From Euonymus europaeus (taxonomy: Eukaryota > Streptophyta > Magnoliopsida > Celastrales > Celastraceae): a stretch of DNA of 64,000 nucleotides. The DNA is taken from positions 15,410,760 to 15,474,759 of the forward strand of contig OY756969.1 in the NCBI GenBank assembly GCA_963580455.1, given 5' to 3'. A program made the position numbers and the translations under genes. Position 1 is the stretch's first letter; the number at the start of each line of letters is the position of its first letter. Below, piece after piece: positions 23,875-35,390 of the stretch. The notes beneath the pieces are model-generated. The model was not told the DNA's origin and ran no database searches. It saw only the letters and a program-made list of their open reading frames with translations.

Positions 23875-24552
23875 GAGACCTGCTCATGCCAATCTATTTA
23901 ATCGATCTTGCCCAATGTGTCCTAATCGAGCATGCCATAAAACACTTGCAGTATTAGGAACAAAACTTGGATTACCAATAACATAGATAGACGAATTGTC
24001 TTTAAGAACAAAATTAGTGGTGTCCATCACCATAAATCTATCTAAAACATAGCCAGAACCATAATAGACGTTGTCTAGAAATACTTTTACACAACCTTTA
24101 GCAAATTGAAGCTCAAAACCTAGTTCTAATAAGACAATAACAGAAACAAGATTTCGTCAAACTTCAGGAGCGTAGAGCACATCATGAAGGTAAAGTGTGC
24201 GACCACCCCGCAACTCTTGCTTGCAGGTACCGATCCCAAGCACATCAGCGGAAGCATTGTTCTCCATGTAAATACTCCTACTTCCTTTAGGAATTCGACA
24301 AAATTCCACAAAGTTTGTTCGGTCCCTTGTTATGTGGTCGGTTGCTCCTGAGTCTACAGTCCAATAAGGAACAGTCTTAGCAAGCATTAAACAACTACTA
24401 AGAGGGACAAATTTGTGCAAACAATACCTTTGGCTCAGTGCAATCACGAGCAAAGTGACCAGGTTTGTCACAATTGAAACAATTGTTGTTTCTGCCTTTC
24501 TTGCCGCCGCGTTTCCCACGCTTGCGCTTGTGTCCACTAGTACTAGCTTCAT
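23875..24552 (-). pseudogene. pol: Copia protease and GAG-pre-integrase region, with stops
   Basis: The aspartic protease signature VDSGATDHI lies at about 24350 and runs to LHDVLYAPEV, then a stop near 24157. The pre-integrase LWHARLGHIG follows, with another stop at ~23881 just before the 705-residue frame. Same frame as pol, but shifted relative to gag at about 24400-24440. The frame called from 24552 begins in the wrong phase of the zinc-knuckle region, so its first ~40 residues are not real. Confidence 0.8.
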
Positions 24553-25297
24553 TTCCTACTTTGCCTTTATGGAAAGCCTTTCCTTTACCCTTCCACTTTT
24601 TGCGTCCAGAGCCTTGTGCTCCTCGCGATTTTGACTAAGTCAAGTAAGCTTCATTATCAGGCTTCTCAGAGAGAAGATGATCTTGCTCAAGCTCAACATG
24701 ACGAGCGACTTCATCAAATGTTTTGATGTTGTCTTTATGGATAAGGTTAACACGCATGTGTTCCCAATTTCTTGGCAAAGAGCGAATCATAGCTTGAACT
24801 TGCTGCTCATCAGTCATTTCATGCCCAGCAGCCCTCAGTTCACTGATCATGTTAGACATGACCGTCAGATGCTGCCTCATGGTCTGATCTTGGCGCTTCT
24901 TATAACCATCAAACTTGAGGGTTAACTGACGCAGCCTTGTTGTTGAAGTTCCACCATACTGGAGCTTCACAGCATGCCAAACTGCTTGAGCTGAACGATG
25001 CCTCTCAAATCACAGCATCATATCATTCTTCATGCTGCTCAACATCAAAATGCGAGCCACACGATCTTTGCGCTTATAGGCCTGATATGCTTCCATATCA
25101 CGCCTATGTTGAGCAGTGTTGCCTTGTTCAGGTTCAGTCATGGGTTGTGTTACTAATTCCAGCATGTCTTGCTCTTCCAGGAGATACTGAATCTTACGAT
25201 GCCAGACATCGTAATTATTCTCATTCAGTTTGTCTCCGTGGTTCAAATCAGCGACAATACTTTTTGTTGCAGCCATTTCAACTATATCTAGAGACAA
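24440..25297 (-). pseudogene. gag: Copia gag with two in-frame stops
   Basis: Starts MSLDIVEMAATKSIVADLN and continues through NYDVWHRKIQYLLEE. There is a stop at ~25008, then KLQYGGTSTTRLRQL and VQAMIRSLPRNWEHMR, a stop at 24632-24634, and a CCHC zinc knuckle (CFNCDKPGHFARDC) at about 24481-24440. All these pieces share one frame. This is the UBN2/Retrotran_gag type of capsid protein. Confidence 0.85.
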
Positions 25298-25689
25298 TTA
25301 CTTGAATTAGGATCTTGTACAATTCAAATTATTTAAACAATGTTTTGCCATAAATTTCTAAATTAATTAATAATAATCTAACACATGTAACAACAACGAA
25401 AGTAATTTTACACATTCAATCAATTTCTGTTAGCATAGTCCAATTATTATTATTTAATTTAAACATGCGCAACATTTTGGTTATTAGGTAAGATTTATTT
25501 CATAAATCTACCAACCTAAAACCTCCCACTATCTTAAATATTTCCATACATGCTTATTTAATGTAACTAAATAATAAATTACACAAAAGAAACATGCTTT
25601 AAATTAAATAAAACATCAAATATGTACATCCATAAGCAAATAAGCAAACGTACTAGAAATATGTACAATGTGATACTGTAATAGAAAGA
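25298..25689 (-). other. Copia-1 leader, AT-rich part
   Basis: Very AT-rich leader between the gag start and the gag-like fragment. No frame seen. Confidence 0.45.
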
Positions 25690-26080
25690 CTACATATCAC
25701 ATCCTAGGCATATAATCAGGATCAGCTATCACATCATCCGTGTCATCATCACTGTGTCCACCAAGCTCATTACCTCATACCATGGAACAAAACGAGCAGT
25801 AGGCTCCAGAGACCTTGCGCTTCGTCCTGTTCGACGTATACCCATAATGGTATACTGGCACTCCCTCTCAAGCAGTATCTCATCAGCGAGAGTGTTGAAG
25901 TTAATAAAACTCAACCGTGGTTTCAACGCCTGACGAAAAAACTCCCATTCATCCGGTAGAGCATTGAGCACAATCTCAAGTTGTTGCTCAAGAAAGAACT
26001 CATGAACATCACGATGCCACAAATTGTGAATCCAATAAAACATATAATCTATATGCTCAGCAATCGTATGCTATGCATTC
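25690..26080 (-). pseudogene. Second gag-like (UBN2) fragment in the Copia leader
   Basis: The minus-strand frame at 26043-25729 has the text QLEIVLNALPDEWEFFRQAL followed by FNTLADEILLERE, the pattern of Copia gag and UBN2 proteins (LxxLPxxW). Immediately upstream EHIDYMFYWIHNLW continues the same fold. It is clearly different from the element's own gag (VQAMIRSLPRNW), so it is either captured sequence from another element or a relic of recombination. Same orientation as the element. No zinc knuckle. Confidence 0.55.
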
Positions 26081-26930
26081 TTCTTGTATGCCAATAAATG
26101 AATTATTTGTGCTCGTGTAGTCACTACATACACAAATAATCAATTAAACAATAATTAACTTAGTAATTAGTTAATTATAACATGTACTAAATTTTTCAGA
26201 AATTCAAAAAATTCCCGAAAAATCATAAATAATTAAAAAATAAATAAATAATTCACCTAAAAAATAATAATAATTTTCTCACGTTGCACGCGCCCACACG
26301 AGCCAAAAAACAGGAAGCCGATCAGAGTCCGCAGTGTACTACATGCGCGGTCAACGCGCGCTAATAATTTTTTTTTAAATAATTTGCCGCGGTTCCGTAC
26401 CAGGTCAAAATCGGGTCCTTGACCCGGTTGACTCTGGCTGGGCGCGTGAGTGCTCCGCCTAGCGCGTAAGCCTCACGCGCCGCCTTCTACTTGCGTTGTC
26501 CGGTCAAATTTTTTCGATCCTGGCCGAAAAAATATTCAGATCTTTTTATCATTTTCTGAAATTTTTGTTTGTTTTTAATTATGATGTTTGATCATCACAC
26601 AGTCTCTATGTGACTGTAACTGTTCAAGAACATAATTTTCCAGAAATTTGTGCCCAGAAAATCAAACTTTGAGGCAGTTTCGATCAATCAACTTCGAAAA
26701 ATCATAATAAATCACACACCAATCAGAAAAATGTGCATAAATAGTCATTGGAAAGCTTGTTCAGAGAGCTTTCCAACCATACCATATACGAAACCAAAAC
26801 ATGAAATAATAATGCTCAAATGCAGAACAAAGTTTCGGTTTTCATATTGAAAATCATGGTATATAACGTATTCTCATCTGATTTAACCATACAAAAACAC
26901 GCAATCGAGCATGAAACATACTATAAACCT
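26081..26930 (-). other. Copia-1 leader
   Basis: Untranslated leader of about 850 bp with a GC-rich patch around 26280-26510. No coding signal. Confidence 0.45.
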
Positions 26931-26944
26931 CGGCTCCAATACCA
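26931..26944 (-). other. Copia-1 primer binding site
   Basis: On the minus strand TGGTATTGGAGCC begins one base inside the 5' LTR. It differs at two positions from TGGTATCAGAGCC, the site for the plant initiator methionine tRNA used by most Copia elements. Confidence 0.75.
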
Positions 26945-26945
26945 T

Positions 26946-27276
26946 TGTTGATTCGATAGGAAGAAGAAACACTCACTTGTTTCTTGATCGGTACGACAAA
27001 TTTGACAGGATCGTAGTAGGTTCCAATGCTTCAACTCGTAACTCCAATTACAAGAATCGAGATAGATTCCAAAGTACGAACACCCTTGATTTCTTATTTT
27101 AGGAACTGGAGAGAATAGATTGGGAGCCACCAGAGCGTCTGTTTCTCCTTGCCAATATACGTTAAACGTATATTGGCAGTTGGGAGCAGTTGTCTCCAAG
27201 ACAACTACCTCAACTCCCTAAATAAATGGGCTGGGCTGAGTCTAGCCCACATGGGCGACCCAGCCCAAGTCCAACA
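26946..27276 (-). repeat. Copia-1 5' LTR (331 bp)
   Basis: Partner of 20293-20623, same length. Followed on the plus strand by the target duplication AATTC. Confidence 0.92.
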
Positions 27277-28692
27277 AATTCATTTGCAGTGGTTACTACC
27301 TTTGCGTTCTTTTTCTCTGCTTTTTTTTTTGGTTTACCCGTTACTGTTTGTCGTACTAACTTTGCTCAAACTGTGTTTACCCTCTTTCAACTTCATTATG
27401 TGGTTTTAGTTTTATTTTGTTTTTACGTAGCTGATTATTGTGCTATCGTTGCTTAAACAGTGCGTATTCTCTTCTGTCTTCATTATGTACGGCATAGATT
27501 AGTAAATGACAATGTTGAATTGGTCTTGTAGCAACACAAGTAAGGAAAGGATAAGAAATAACAGTATTTGATCTAGGGTAGGCGTAAGATGATTTGGGCA
27601 TGCGCAGAGTAGAGTTATTAGGGTGGTAGTTTGTTGGATCAAAAAATTAAAAGTAGGAAACAACTAAAAGAGTAAGTGACAATTTCTCTACTACCCATTT
27701 TGGGCTTTCATGGACTATTAGCTTCACCAGAGATGCCCAACACCGTGAAGGTGATAGCTTTCTTAGTCTCTTGGGACTTGCAGTTATGAGCCGAAGAATA
27801 ACTCCTGTGACAGGTTCTTGCAAAGTTCCCATATGTATTAATTCAGTAGAAGCCAACATATATAGTTTGGGTTCAATCAAGTTTTTGATCAAGTGCCATC
27901 ATACGAGATGTTTTTTCTTTTACGAAGCTCGCTTAATATCAAGAGATGTGAATCCTGCACATTTGCTATTCTTTTGGACTGTTTTAATGTCTCAAAGCGA
28001 TTGCACAAATATGTTATTTTTCCTGTTGAATAGTACTAATTGCCCTTTTTAATTTTTCTGTTTCTTTGAATTCTGACTCCAACTATTTTCTGTTTTTATT
28101 CATTTTGAGATACATACTAAAGTTTATAAACACTGCCTTTTAGCATAGTAAAATTTTATCTTGCAGTGGGTTTTTAAAACTTCCTTTTAGTACAATAAAA
28201 CATTCTCTTGCGGTGGGCTTCTCTTCTTGCCCATGTTGGGATACACATCCATGAAAGAAGATTTTATAAATGCTGTCATTTACCATAGTGTTCATCATCC
28301 TTGCAGTATACAAGCTCGATTTTTATACCGTTGGTGACATCACTCGCATGAATTTTGATGAATTTATTTAACTCTGCAATTATAATAGGGGATTTGTTAA
28401 CGATTCAGCATCATTCCGATTCTAAAATCCATTGTCCTATTCTCGTTTTTACCTCTAAATGCATTGACAGACCATGTAATTTATCTTCTCTGCATTACAT
28501 TTTACCAACTTCTTATAATAAAATAAAAATTGTACAGGTCTTCTATTTTCCCTACATCATGTATGCTTATAGTTTGAATTTTCATATTTCCATTTTTCAA
28601 CGGATCTTGACTGTATAGATTTTTGCAATTCTCTAATTTTGATTGGACATTTTTGCTTACGTTCGTTTTTCATGATTGATGTTCGTTCTTTG
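27277..28692. other. Non-coding DNA flanking Copia-1
   Basis: Continues the unique sequence interrupted by Copia-1 (the left side ends at 20292). T-rich stretches suggest intron or untranslated sequence, but I cannot recognise any exon. Part of it (28246-28500) is a repeat shared with two other places. Confidence 0.45.
28246..28500 (+). repeat. Diverged dispersed repeat, copy 1 of 3
   Basis: Shares CATCCATGAAAG, CTTGCAGTATRYAA, GCATGAATTTT and ATTTATTTAACTCTSYNA-type blocks with 29221-29425 and 42347-42560. Order and spacing are kept. Non-coding; element type unknown. Confidence 0.55.
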
Positions 28693-28693
28693 T

Positions 28694-28945
28694 TTACTAC
28701 AAGAATTTCGCAGATTATCGACGGATTTTTCCGTCGGTAATCTAAGAATTTCGTCGCTAATATTGATTGCCAATGGATTTTGTTCCGTTAGTAAAATGCT
28801 CGTCGCTAATCAAATACCGACGAAATTTATTTTCATTAGTAAATTAACGACGGATTTACCGACAGATTTTAATCCGTCGTTAATTTTCCGTTGATAAAAA
28901 AGTTAATTTTTTTTTTAAATCCATTGATAATCTGTCGGTAAAAAA
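28694..28945 (+). mobile_element. CACTA-like terminal fragment
   Basis: Starts TACTACAAGAATTTCG, one base off the CACTACAAGAA end of plant CACTA elements. It contains many direct and inverted copies of CGTCGGTAAT, CGTCGCTAAT and GACGGATTT, the typical subterminal repeats. The opposite end is not in view and no transposase is present, so it is a truncated or miniature copy. Confidence 0.6.
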
Positions 28946-29213
28946 AATAAACAAAATCATTAGGAACAAATAAATACGTTGTTTACATATCGAATCTGTA
29001 AGCTTTCATCCCTGATGTGTACCGTAATTGTTTTCAGCTTTCGTTACTTGGGTTACTTGGTTTATTAGTCATCAATTGGTGTGTCCAATGAGGAAAAACT
29101 TACACGGCATGTATATTATTTGTTTCATTTGCATAAGTCTGTTATACATGTCAGAAAACTTGATAAAATTTGTCATTTACCATAGCGAAAATTGTATGAA
29201 TGCAACTGTTAAG

Positions 29214-29293
29214 ATCTTTTTCACATCCATGAAAGTAAACTTTAATAATGCTCATCTTTTTCACATCCATGAAAGTAAACTTTAATAATGCTG
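29214..29293 (+). repeat. 40-bp tandem duplication
   Basis: Two near-identical 40-bp units (29214-29253 and 29254-29293), each with TCACATCCATGAAAGTAAAC. It lies at the left of repeat copy 2 (29221-29425). Confidence 0.85.
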
Positions 29294-29458
29294 CCATTTA
29301 CCAAAGTGCGTACTATCCTTGCAGTATGTAAACTTGATTCTTTTACCAGTGTGATATGTTATGTGAATGCGAAAAGGCAATAGCACTTGCATGAATTTTC
29401 ACGGATTTATTTAACTCTCTCATATTACCCAAATATTCCTACCAATAACGTTTTGACA

Positions 29459-30073
29459 TGTGTCCCATAAGAACTAGGATGGATAGGCTCAAGAGGCAAC
29501 CTTGCCTAACCAAGGAGGTCACCTCGGTAGGGAAGGCTAATAAGCCACAACGCCCTACCAAGGTGAGCACCGCAGTATGAGAGAATGCCGATCAATGTCC
29601 TACCAAGGATAGCACCTCGGCCTACCGAGGAAGAAATCAACAGAGCATAGTTTCCTACCATGATTAGGAGATCAACCTTGAAGATGATTCTAAATCCTAC
29701 TGAGAGAAGAGTCCTGTTAAGGCTCAAACTCCATATAGAGATCAACGGTGTGGATGCAAATAAGAGAGAGTCATAATATTAGTCAAATTTAGATTCCTCA
29801 ACTTCTATATATGGCTCTCAAAGTTAGGTATGAAAAATCTAATCACAATCTGTACTTTTGCTTATAGAGAGCTCTGGTCTAGCCAGCTCTCCTTGCTTTA
29901 GAGTACAAACTGACTTAAGAGTCGGAGCGCCAACGCTAGAGGACAACTTCTGGTGCGGCCTTTAGCTCACGTTTGCTTATTACGCAGGAAGGATCTTCGT
30001 CCACGGTTGTCGTACAAGGAAATAGGTCTAATCGACTAATCGTCTTCTTGGAACTGACACCTTTTTGATATCA
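29459..30073 (+). repeat. Tat-1 5' LTR
   Basis: Begins near TGTGTCCCATAAG and ends TTTTGATATCA. Contains TATATAT at 29806 and repeated CCTACCAAGG/CCTCGG motifs at 29490-29640. The segment 29863-30030 matches 53865-54230 and, inverted, 50640-50690, which defines one LTR family in the window. The left edge is approximate. Confidence 0.65.
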
Positions 30074-30078
30074 TAACT

Positions 30079-30098
30079 TTGGCGCCATCTGTGGGAAA
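30079..30098 (+). other. Tat-1 primer binding site
   Basis: TTGGCGCCATCTGTGGGAAA lies 5 nt after the LTR end. The form is that of plant Tat-lineage PBS sequences. I did not assign the tRNA. Confidence 0.65.
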
Positions 30099-30119
30099 CT
30101 CTAATTTCCTAACTCACAA

Positions 30120-31160
30120 TGGTTAGACCTAGGAGAACCAAAGTGAATGATCCTAAGACCTTCTCATGCTCAACATCCGGCGGATGAGACTGAGTAACAA
30201 TTCCCAAATTTGGAGAACATCAAAAGACAGAATGCACCCTTGGGAGCACCCCAAGTCTAAGATGGAGAAACCCACGGGCACGAACATAGGAGGCAGCTGA
30301 TCCTCCTATTAATGCTGAACAGTTTAATCAGCTCTAGCAACAAGTACATCTGCTCACTGAGATGATGACGACTAATCAACTAGTCCCACCTCACGGGACT
30401 CAAAGGAACGAAGATGATAGAAACTCTCGCTCTAAGACTCCAGAAGTAAGATAAGGGATGAGAACCGAGACGGGAACTCCAACACTAGCACTAGAACAAA
30501 CACGCATCACTCCAACATCAATGCGGATGTAAACAAACATCTTCAAGAGGTAGACCGCAAGTTGGCAGCCCTGCAAGGATGAAATATCAGTAATGAGATG
30601 TGAGATAGTTCCATGACTCCTTTGTCTAGGGACATTCTTAAGAATGAGATACCTCATGAATTTAGGCTCCCTATGACCACGTCAAGGGATACAAGTCTAT
30701 AATGGAATGTCGGGGAGCCTCGGATGTAATTTTATACAAGGCATTTCCCTCCACACTTATTAGACCAGCTTGGAATTTGTTCATTGAACATCCAAGGCAC
30801 AGTATCTATAGCTTTCAAGACCTCTCATGGAAGTTCAATCTCCAATTCACAAGTGCCAGGAAGCCAAAGACCTATAACCAATATTTGATGGTAATTAAAC
30901 ACAAAAGAGGGGAGTCATTTCAAGACTTTATAGGGAGGTTCAACGAGATGTGCTTGGAGATCCCTAATGTTCAGATTGCTGTGGCAAATGCAGCTGTGAT
31001 TTGGACGATTCGCCTAATGCACCCCAGACTATGGACGAACTTCTTGCTAGGACTAAGAAGTATATCAAGGCCACTACTCCCCTGACCGAGCAAAGGGCTT
31101 AAGTGACAAGGGCCGCCTACAAGGGTCGAGAGGCGGCCAACCAAGCAGTGATAAGAAATC
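30120..31160 (+). pseudogene. gag: Tat-1 gag, decayed
   Basis: Begins ATGGTTAGACCTAGG soon after the PBS, then shows several stops and shifts. The recognisable Retrotrans_gag core is open at 30702-31085: ILYKAFPSTLIRPAWNLF, SIYSFQDLSWKFNLQF, IKHKRGESFQDFIGRFNEM. The wording follows Gypsy gag (SF-x-DL, R-x-GESLRDFV-x-RFN). A basic tail rich in G, R and K runs to ~31200, where the text jumps directly into RNase H. Confidence 0.75.
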
Positions 31161-31234
31161 AAGAAGGAAGAACTGGAAGCGAGGTGACCAATCCTCAGGA
31201 AGTCCGAGCCCGGTCAGGAGACAAGTGCAGACCA

Positions 31235-31565
31235 TTCTTTTAGGCATTAAAGAAGGACAAGGAATTCAAGTGGACAGATGAGTGCCAAAAGGCCTTTGAA
31301 AAGACTACCTTGGTCAGTCTCCATTCTTGACTTTTCCAAAATTGAGATAAGTTTTGTATCTTTACATAGCAATATCACAACATACGGTCAGTGTAGTGCT
31401 AGTAAATAAGGAAGACAAGGTGCAGAGACCGGTGTATTACGTTAGCAAGGTTATGATAGATGCAGCGATATGGTACACCCAAGTTGAGAAACTTGCTCTT
31501 TCACTAATAGTGGCAGCTAGGAAGTTGAGGCCTTACTTCCGTGCCTGAACTCAAGCAATGGCAAT
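31235..31565 (+). pseudogene. pol: Tat-1 RNase H fragment, first copy
   Basis: The frame KEFKWTDECQKAFEK begins in one phase. The open stretch 31354-31548 then gives AISQHTVSVVLVNKEDK, RPVYYVSKVMID and LIVAARKLRPYFRA, a standard Gypsy RNase H. It breaks off by a small deletion into text equivalent to the start of the second RNase H (QAMAI..., compare 38750), where the SIRE element has inserted. Confidence 0.8.
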
Positions 31566-32895
31566 TGTGAAAAATCTAGGTAAACACAAGAGAGGGGGGG
31601 GGGGGGTGTGAATTGTGTTCCCAAATTGCAAAGGCAATCCCCTTTTTTTATAATTTAACAATTGATTATCAAATATCACAGAACATGCAATATTGGCATC
31701 TTATGATTATCCTACGCAAATTTAAGTCAACTAAAATATGTGATATAATATATAATGAATTTTTACCTAACAAATGCACAAAACTCACAATGTAATGTCA
31801 ATAAACACAAATCTACACACCGAATTGATAAAAGCAATTTAACGTAGCAATTCAAGTTGGAATGTAGCGAAAGTTGATGTGCAATATAAAAACACCTTAA
31901 TGAATACTATATCAAAAATTTAGATCAAAATTCAAGGTCTAGCTATATGAACAGTACACGAACAAATTAGTGTTCAAATCAAATATGCACACCGAAATGA
32001 TAAAAACTATTTGACCTATCAATTCAAGTCAAAATGTAACGAAAATTGGTATGAAGTATGTAAACCCCTTAGTGAACACTATATCAAAAATTCAGATCGA
32101 AGTCTAGCTATATGAACTATGCACGGAAAGATTGATGTTCCAAAATAATTAACAATTAAAAGTGTGTCCTAATAGTTTAGAGAAACCTCCTCTAATGCAA
32201 TTAACAACCTCAAGAAAATGATCAACACACAAAATCAATTAAAGAAAGAAATAATAAAGTGCTCAAGGATATATAGTGGTTCGGAGAGTCCTTCATCCTA
32301 CATCTACGATCTAAGCCTGCAAGCTTAGGATTTCCAAATCCACTAATGGATGATGTTTTTCCAAGTTCACCAACAACTTAGAGTTTTAGGCAAGCTAACC
32401 CCAAACTCTTACAACCAAGGTTTCAAGATAACCAAGAACAAGGGTTTTCAAGTTGTACCCCAAACGTATCTCACAACTTCACAAGGTTTTGTCCACAAAA
32501 GGACTTTACAAGTGTTTAGGCACAAGATTCTCTCAGGATTAGCTCAAAGCTATTTTGGTTGAGGAACTCTCACAAAGACTAGAGATGATGCTCACGAATA
32601 TGGTTAAGAATAGGCTAAAGATGTGGCAATCACTCTATGACAAATTCACACAAATCTCTCAAGAAGATATAGATGATATTAGGAGAAGCTTTGTTGAAAA
32701 ATCACTCAAGAAAACCAAAAAGGATACCCACGTGTGGAATGAGAAATAATGGGTTCTTGATGGATTTTTGGATCTCTCTTTGAAATAGGAAGATGATAGC
32801 TTGATGATAATCAGATTTTTAGCAAGAGATATCTAGGAAGAAGCTTGAATCCAGATTTGAAGTTGAGAGGCTTTAAAGCTCAAAGACTTAGCCAT
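31566..32895 (-). repeat. SIRE 3' LTR, one end missing
   Basis: From the element edge to the point where RNase H text stops. 32345-32895 matches 36400-36915 at roughly 95% by eye. It contains a 13-G run at 31594-31606. The LTR part nearest to pol is deleted. Confidence 0.65.
31816..32145 (-). repeat. 173-bp tandem duplication inside the SIRE LTR
   Basis: Two diverged units start with ACACCGAA at 31816 and 31989 and run through ACACTATATCAAAAATT-type and TCTAGCTATATGAAC blocks. They differ by many substitutions, so the duplication is old. Confidence 0.7.
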
Positions 32896-32899
32896 GTTT

Positions 32900-34062
32900 G
32901 TTTCGGTTGTACTTAGAGCAACACACGTTTATTTCTTTGAAAACCAAGATATAAGCATATTCCCAAGATATTGACATGTACCACTTGTACTCTTCCTATC
33001 AATTCTACAACCTCCATAATCGGAATCACTAAAAGCATGTAAGTCAAATGAAGATTTTCTATCATACCATAACTATAGAGTTGGTGTATCTTTCAAATAT
33101 CTTAATATTCTTTTAACTACTATGAGGTGTGATTATCTAGGATTAGATTGACATCTAGCACACATACACACACTAAACATGATATCCGGTCTAGAAGCGG
33201 TCAAATAAAGTAAGCCACCAATCATAGAGCTATACATCTTTTGATCCACCTCTTTGCCTTTAAGGTCGACTTCTAATTTGGAGGTCACCCCCATTGGTGT
33301 AGAACATTCTTTAGACAAGTCCATACCAAACCTTTTAAGCAAGTCATAAGTGTATTTAGTTTGACTTATATGAATGTTATGTGTGGTTTGTCTAATTTGC
33401 AATCCTAGGAAATATGTCAACTCACCCATCATAGACATTTCAAATTCACTTTTCATGCACATAGCAAATTCATCACACGTTGATTCCAATGTAGCACCAA
33501 ATATAATGTCATTAACATAGATTTGCACAATCAACATGTCATCACCTTTACACTTAATAAACAAAGTATTATCAATACTTCCACAAGAAAATTCATTTTC
33601 TAACAAGAATTTACTAAGTCTTTCATACCAAGCCCTAGGTGCTTGCTACAAGCCATACAATGCTTTATCTAATTTGTAAACATGATTAGGAAATTCTTTA
33701 GATTTAAAACCGGGTGGTTGTTTAACATACACTTCTTCATTTATCACACCATTTAAGAAAGCACTCCTAACATCCATTTGAAAAAGTTTAAAACCTTTAT
33801 AGCATGCAAAAGCTAAAAAAAGTCTAATATCCTCTAACCTTGCAACCGGTGCAAAGGTTTCATCATAATCTATGTCTTCTTCTTGGCAATACCCTTGAGT
33901 CACTAATCTAGCATTGTTTCCAGTCACTTCATCATTCTCATTCACATTATTTCTAAACACCCATTTTGTTCTTATGGTCTTTAGGTTTTGGAAAAGGTGC
34001 CCAAACCTTGCTTCTTTCAAATTGTTCAAGTTCTTCTTGCATAGCAAAAATCCAATCTTCAT
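32900..34062 (-). pseudogene. pol: SIRE reverse transcriptase and partial RNase H, active site changed
   Basis: RT reads TKWVFRNNVNENDEV, ARLVTQGYCQEEDIDYDETF and FQMDVRSAFLNG to LDKALYGL. A stop at ~33645 follows, then 33606-33133 with IYVNDIIFGAT, TYFLGLQI and YSSMIGGLLYLTASRPDI. The catalytic YVDD is YVND here. RNase H continues in pieces (FSDSDYGG, RKSTSGTCQYLG, VALSTTE) to about 32900, where it is cut and joined to LTR sequence. Confidence 0.85.
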
Positions 34063-34199
34063 CTAAAAATACATTTTTAACACATTTAGGTTCTATTATA
34101 GAAATCATAGCATATAAGTTTAAGGGATTAGAATTGACCATCGAATTCAACTTTGATCTTGTTTGAATGCCCTTGTTTGGATCTCCAATAATAAGCTCC

Positions 34200-34649
34200 T
34201 TAGGATGTCTGTGCTTGACCTTCACCTTGAATCCTATTGCCTTGAGATTGAGTAGTACTTGATTGCTCCATATTATTATTTTGAGCAACTTGATCAACAT
34301 TAATAATCATGGGATGCTCCTCATCTTGTACATTTGGTGTAGAATCATTGGTAATTTTCATCTCCTTAAGGCCTTCCACCAATGGTGCTTCATCCATATC
34401 AATATCTAGCTCACGGCTAGCATTAGGATCATTATACTTTGAAAGATCAATGCTTCCAATACCTGAAATTTCATTACCAACTGATCCTATGTCTAGGATC
34501 TTTCCTTTGAAATTGTCTCCAAAAGTGACATATCCACCATCCTTCTTCTCCTTGTAAGATGTGAATAAGGATCGATCACCAGTCATATGCCTTGAACAAC
34601 CACTAACCAAGAACCATTGGTATGGCTTAGAAGAAGACTTTAAGCACAC
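34200..34649 (-). pseudogene. pol: SIRE protease fused to pre-RT spacer, integrase deleted
   Basis: WFLVSGCSRHMTGD is the Copia protease signature with Val where the catalytic Asp (family DSGCSRHMTG) should be. After GSVGNE the frame jumps to text rich in S, Q and N with ELDIDMDEAPLVEGL, which normally lies after integrase. So the whole integrase is missing in frame. Confidence 0.8.
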
Positions 34650-34730
34650 CTAACCAATGTTGTTCAAGATACTTTAGGTATCCAAACTTTGGATCCTTGA
34701 GGGTTAGCCACAATAGCATAAACATTCAAT

Positions 34731-35390
34731 CTAAGCAACCTTTGCATAATCAAGTCTGTCATCATATTTCATATATTTAGGCACCCAAACTTTCTTGATC
34801 CTTGTTTTCCTCACTCTAGGATATGATGCCCTAGATGATGATGCTCCACCTGAGGGGTGTGCATCATTGGCCTTAGCTTTTGAAGGCTTAGCCGAGTCTC
34901 CTATGGTCATATATGTATTGGTTGAACCATAAATAGGTTTCACCAACTTAATTGAGTTTTGACTCTCATGTTTAGTTCCATCAAGAGACAAAGAATCATA
35001 ACCAAGTCCACTTCTATCAAGATAATGCCTTCGAGAAGCTAACATTTCATCAAGTTTTAGTGAACTCATGACAAACTTAGCTAATTGTATTTCTAACATC
35101 CTATTCTTTTCTTTCATCAAATCAAGTTCATCCTCCAAGGATTTAGTGTTAGAAAGCATAATGCACTTGTGATCATCCCATGATTTCAATTCTTCTTCTA
35201 GTTCAAGCACCCTAGCTTTAAGATAATCATAATCATGCATATTCAAAATAGTGTATTCGGTCATACAAGCATTTTGATAAATGATAGGCATTTTTCCTTT
35301 TAAGCATTTATTTGCATCAATCAAAGCATCATGCTCAATAGTCATATTATCAAACTTAACACAAAGAACATCATACTTAGCAGTAACCAC
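34731..35390 (-). CDS. SIRE gag C-terminal coiled-coil extension
   Basis: A 219-residue open frame. The middle is a heptad-rich coiled coil (LKARVLELEEELKSW, LEDELDLMKEKNRMLEIQL), followed by a basic S/G-rich tail (RVRKTRIKKVWVPKYM). In SIRE-type elements this segment sits between the zinc knuckle and the protease. Here it is separated from gag by stops around 35390-35650, so it is unlikely to be expressed as in the parent element. Confidence 0.65.
   Translation of the reverse strand: MVTAKYDVLCVKFDNMTIEHDALIDANKCLKGKMPIIYQNACMTEYTILNMHDYDYLKARVLELEEELKSWDDHKCIMLSNTKSLEDELDLMKEKNRMLEIQLAKFVMSSLKLDEMLASRRHYLDRSGLGYDSLSLDGTKHESQNSIKLVKPIYGSTNTYMTIGDSAKPSKAKANDAHPSGGASSSRASYPRVRKTRIKKVWVPKYMKYDDRLDYAKVA

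Larger units (their letters stand above)
20293..27276 (-). mobile_element. Complete Ty1/Copia insertion (Copia-1), coding regions damaged
   Basis: Two 331-bp LTRs (20293-20623 and 26946-27276) begin TGTTG and end CAACA, with about 13 differences. The target duplication AATTC lies at 20288-20292 and 27277-27281. On the minus strand the order is LTR, initiator-Met-type PBS, long leader, gag, protease, integrase, RT, RNase H, 3' non-coding, purine tract, LTR. Gag and protease carry stops and a frameshift, and RT has an in-frame core deletion. The element as a physical insertion is unambiguous. I did not assign a Copia sub-lineage. Confidence 0.93.

Noticed and set aside
27226..28052. Overlapping short ORFs between Copia-1 and the CACTA end
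   Set aside because: Hydrophobic T-rich frames typical of untranslated AT-rich DNA; no conserved motif.
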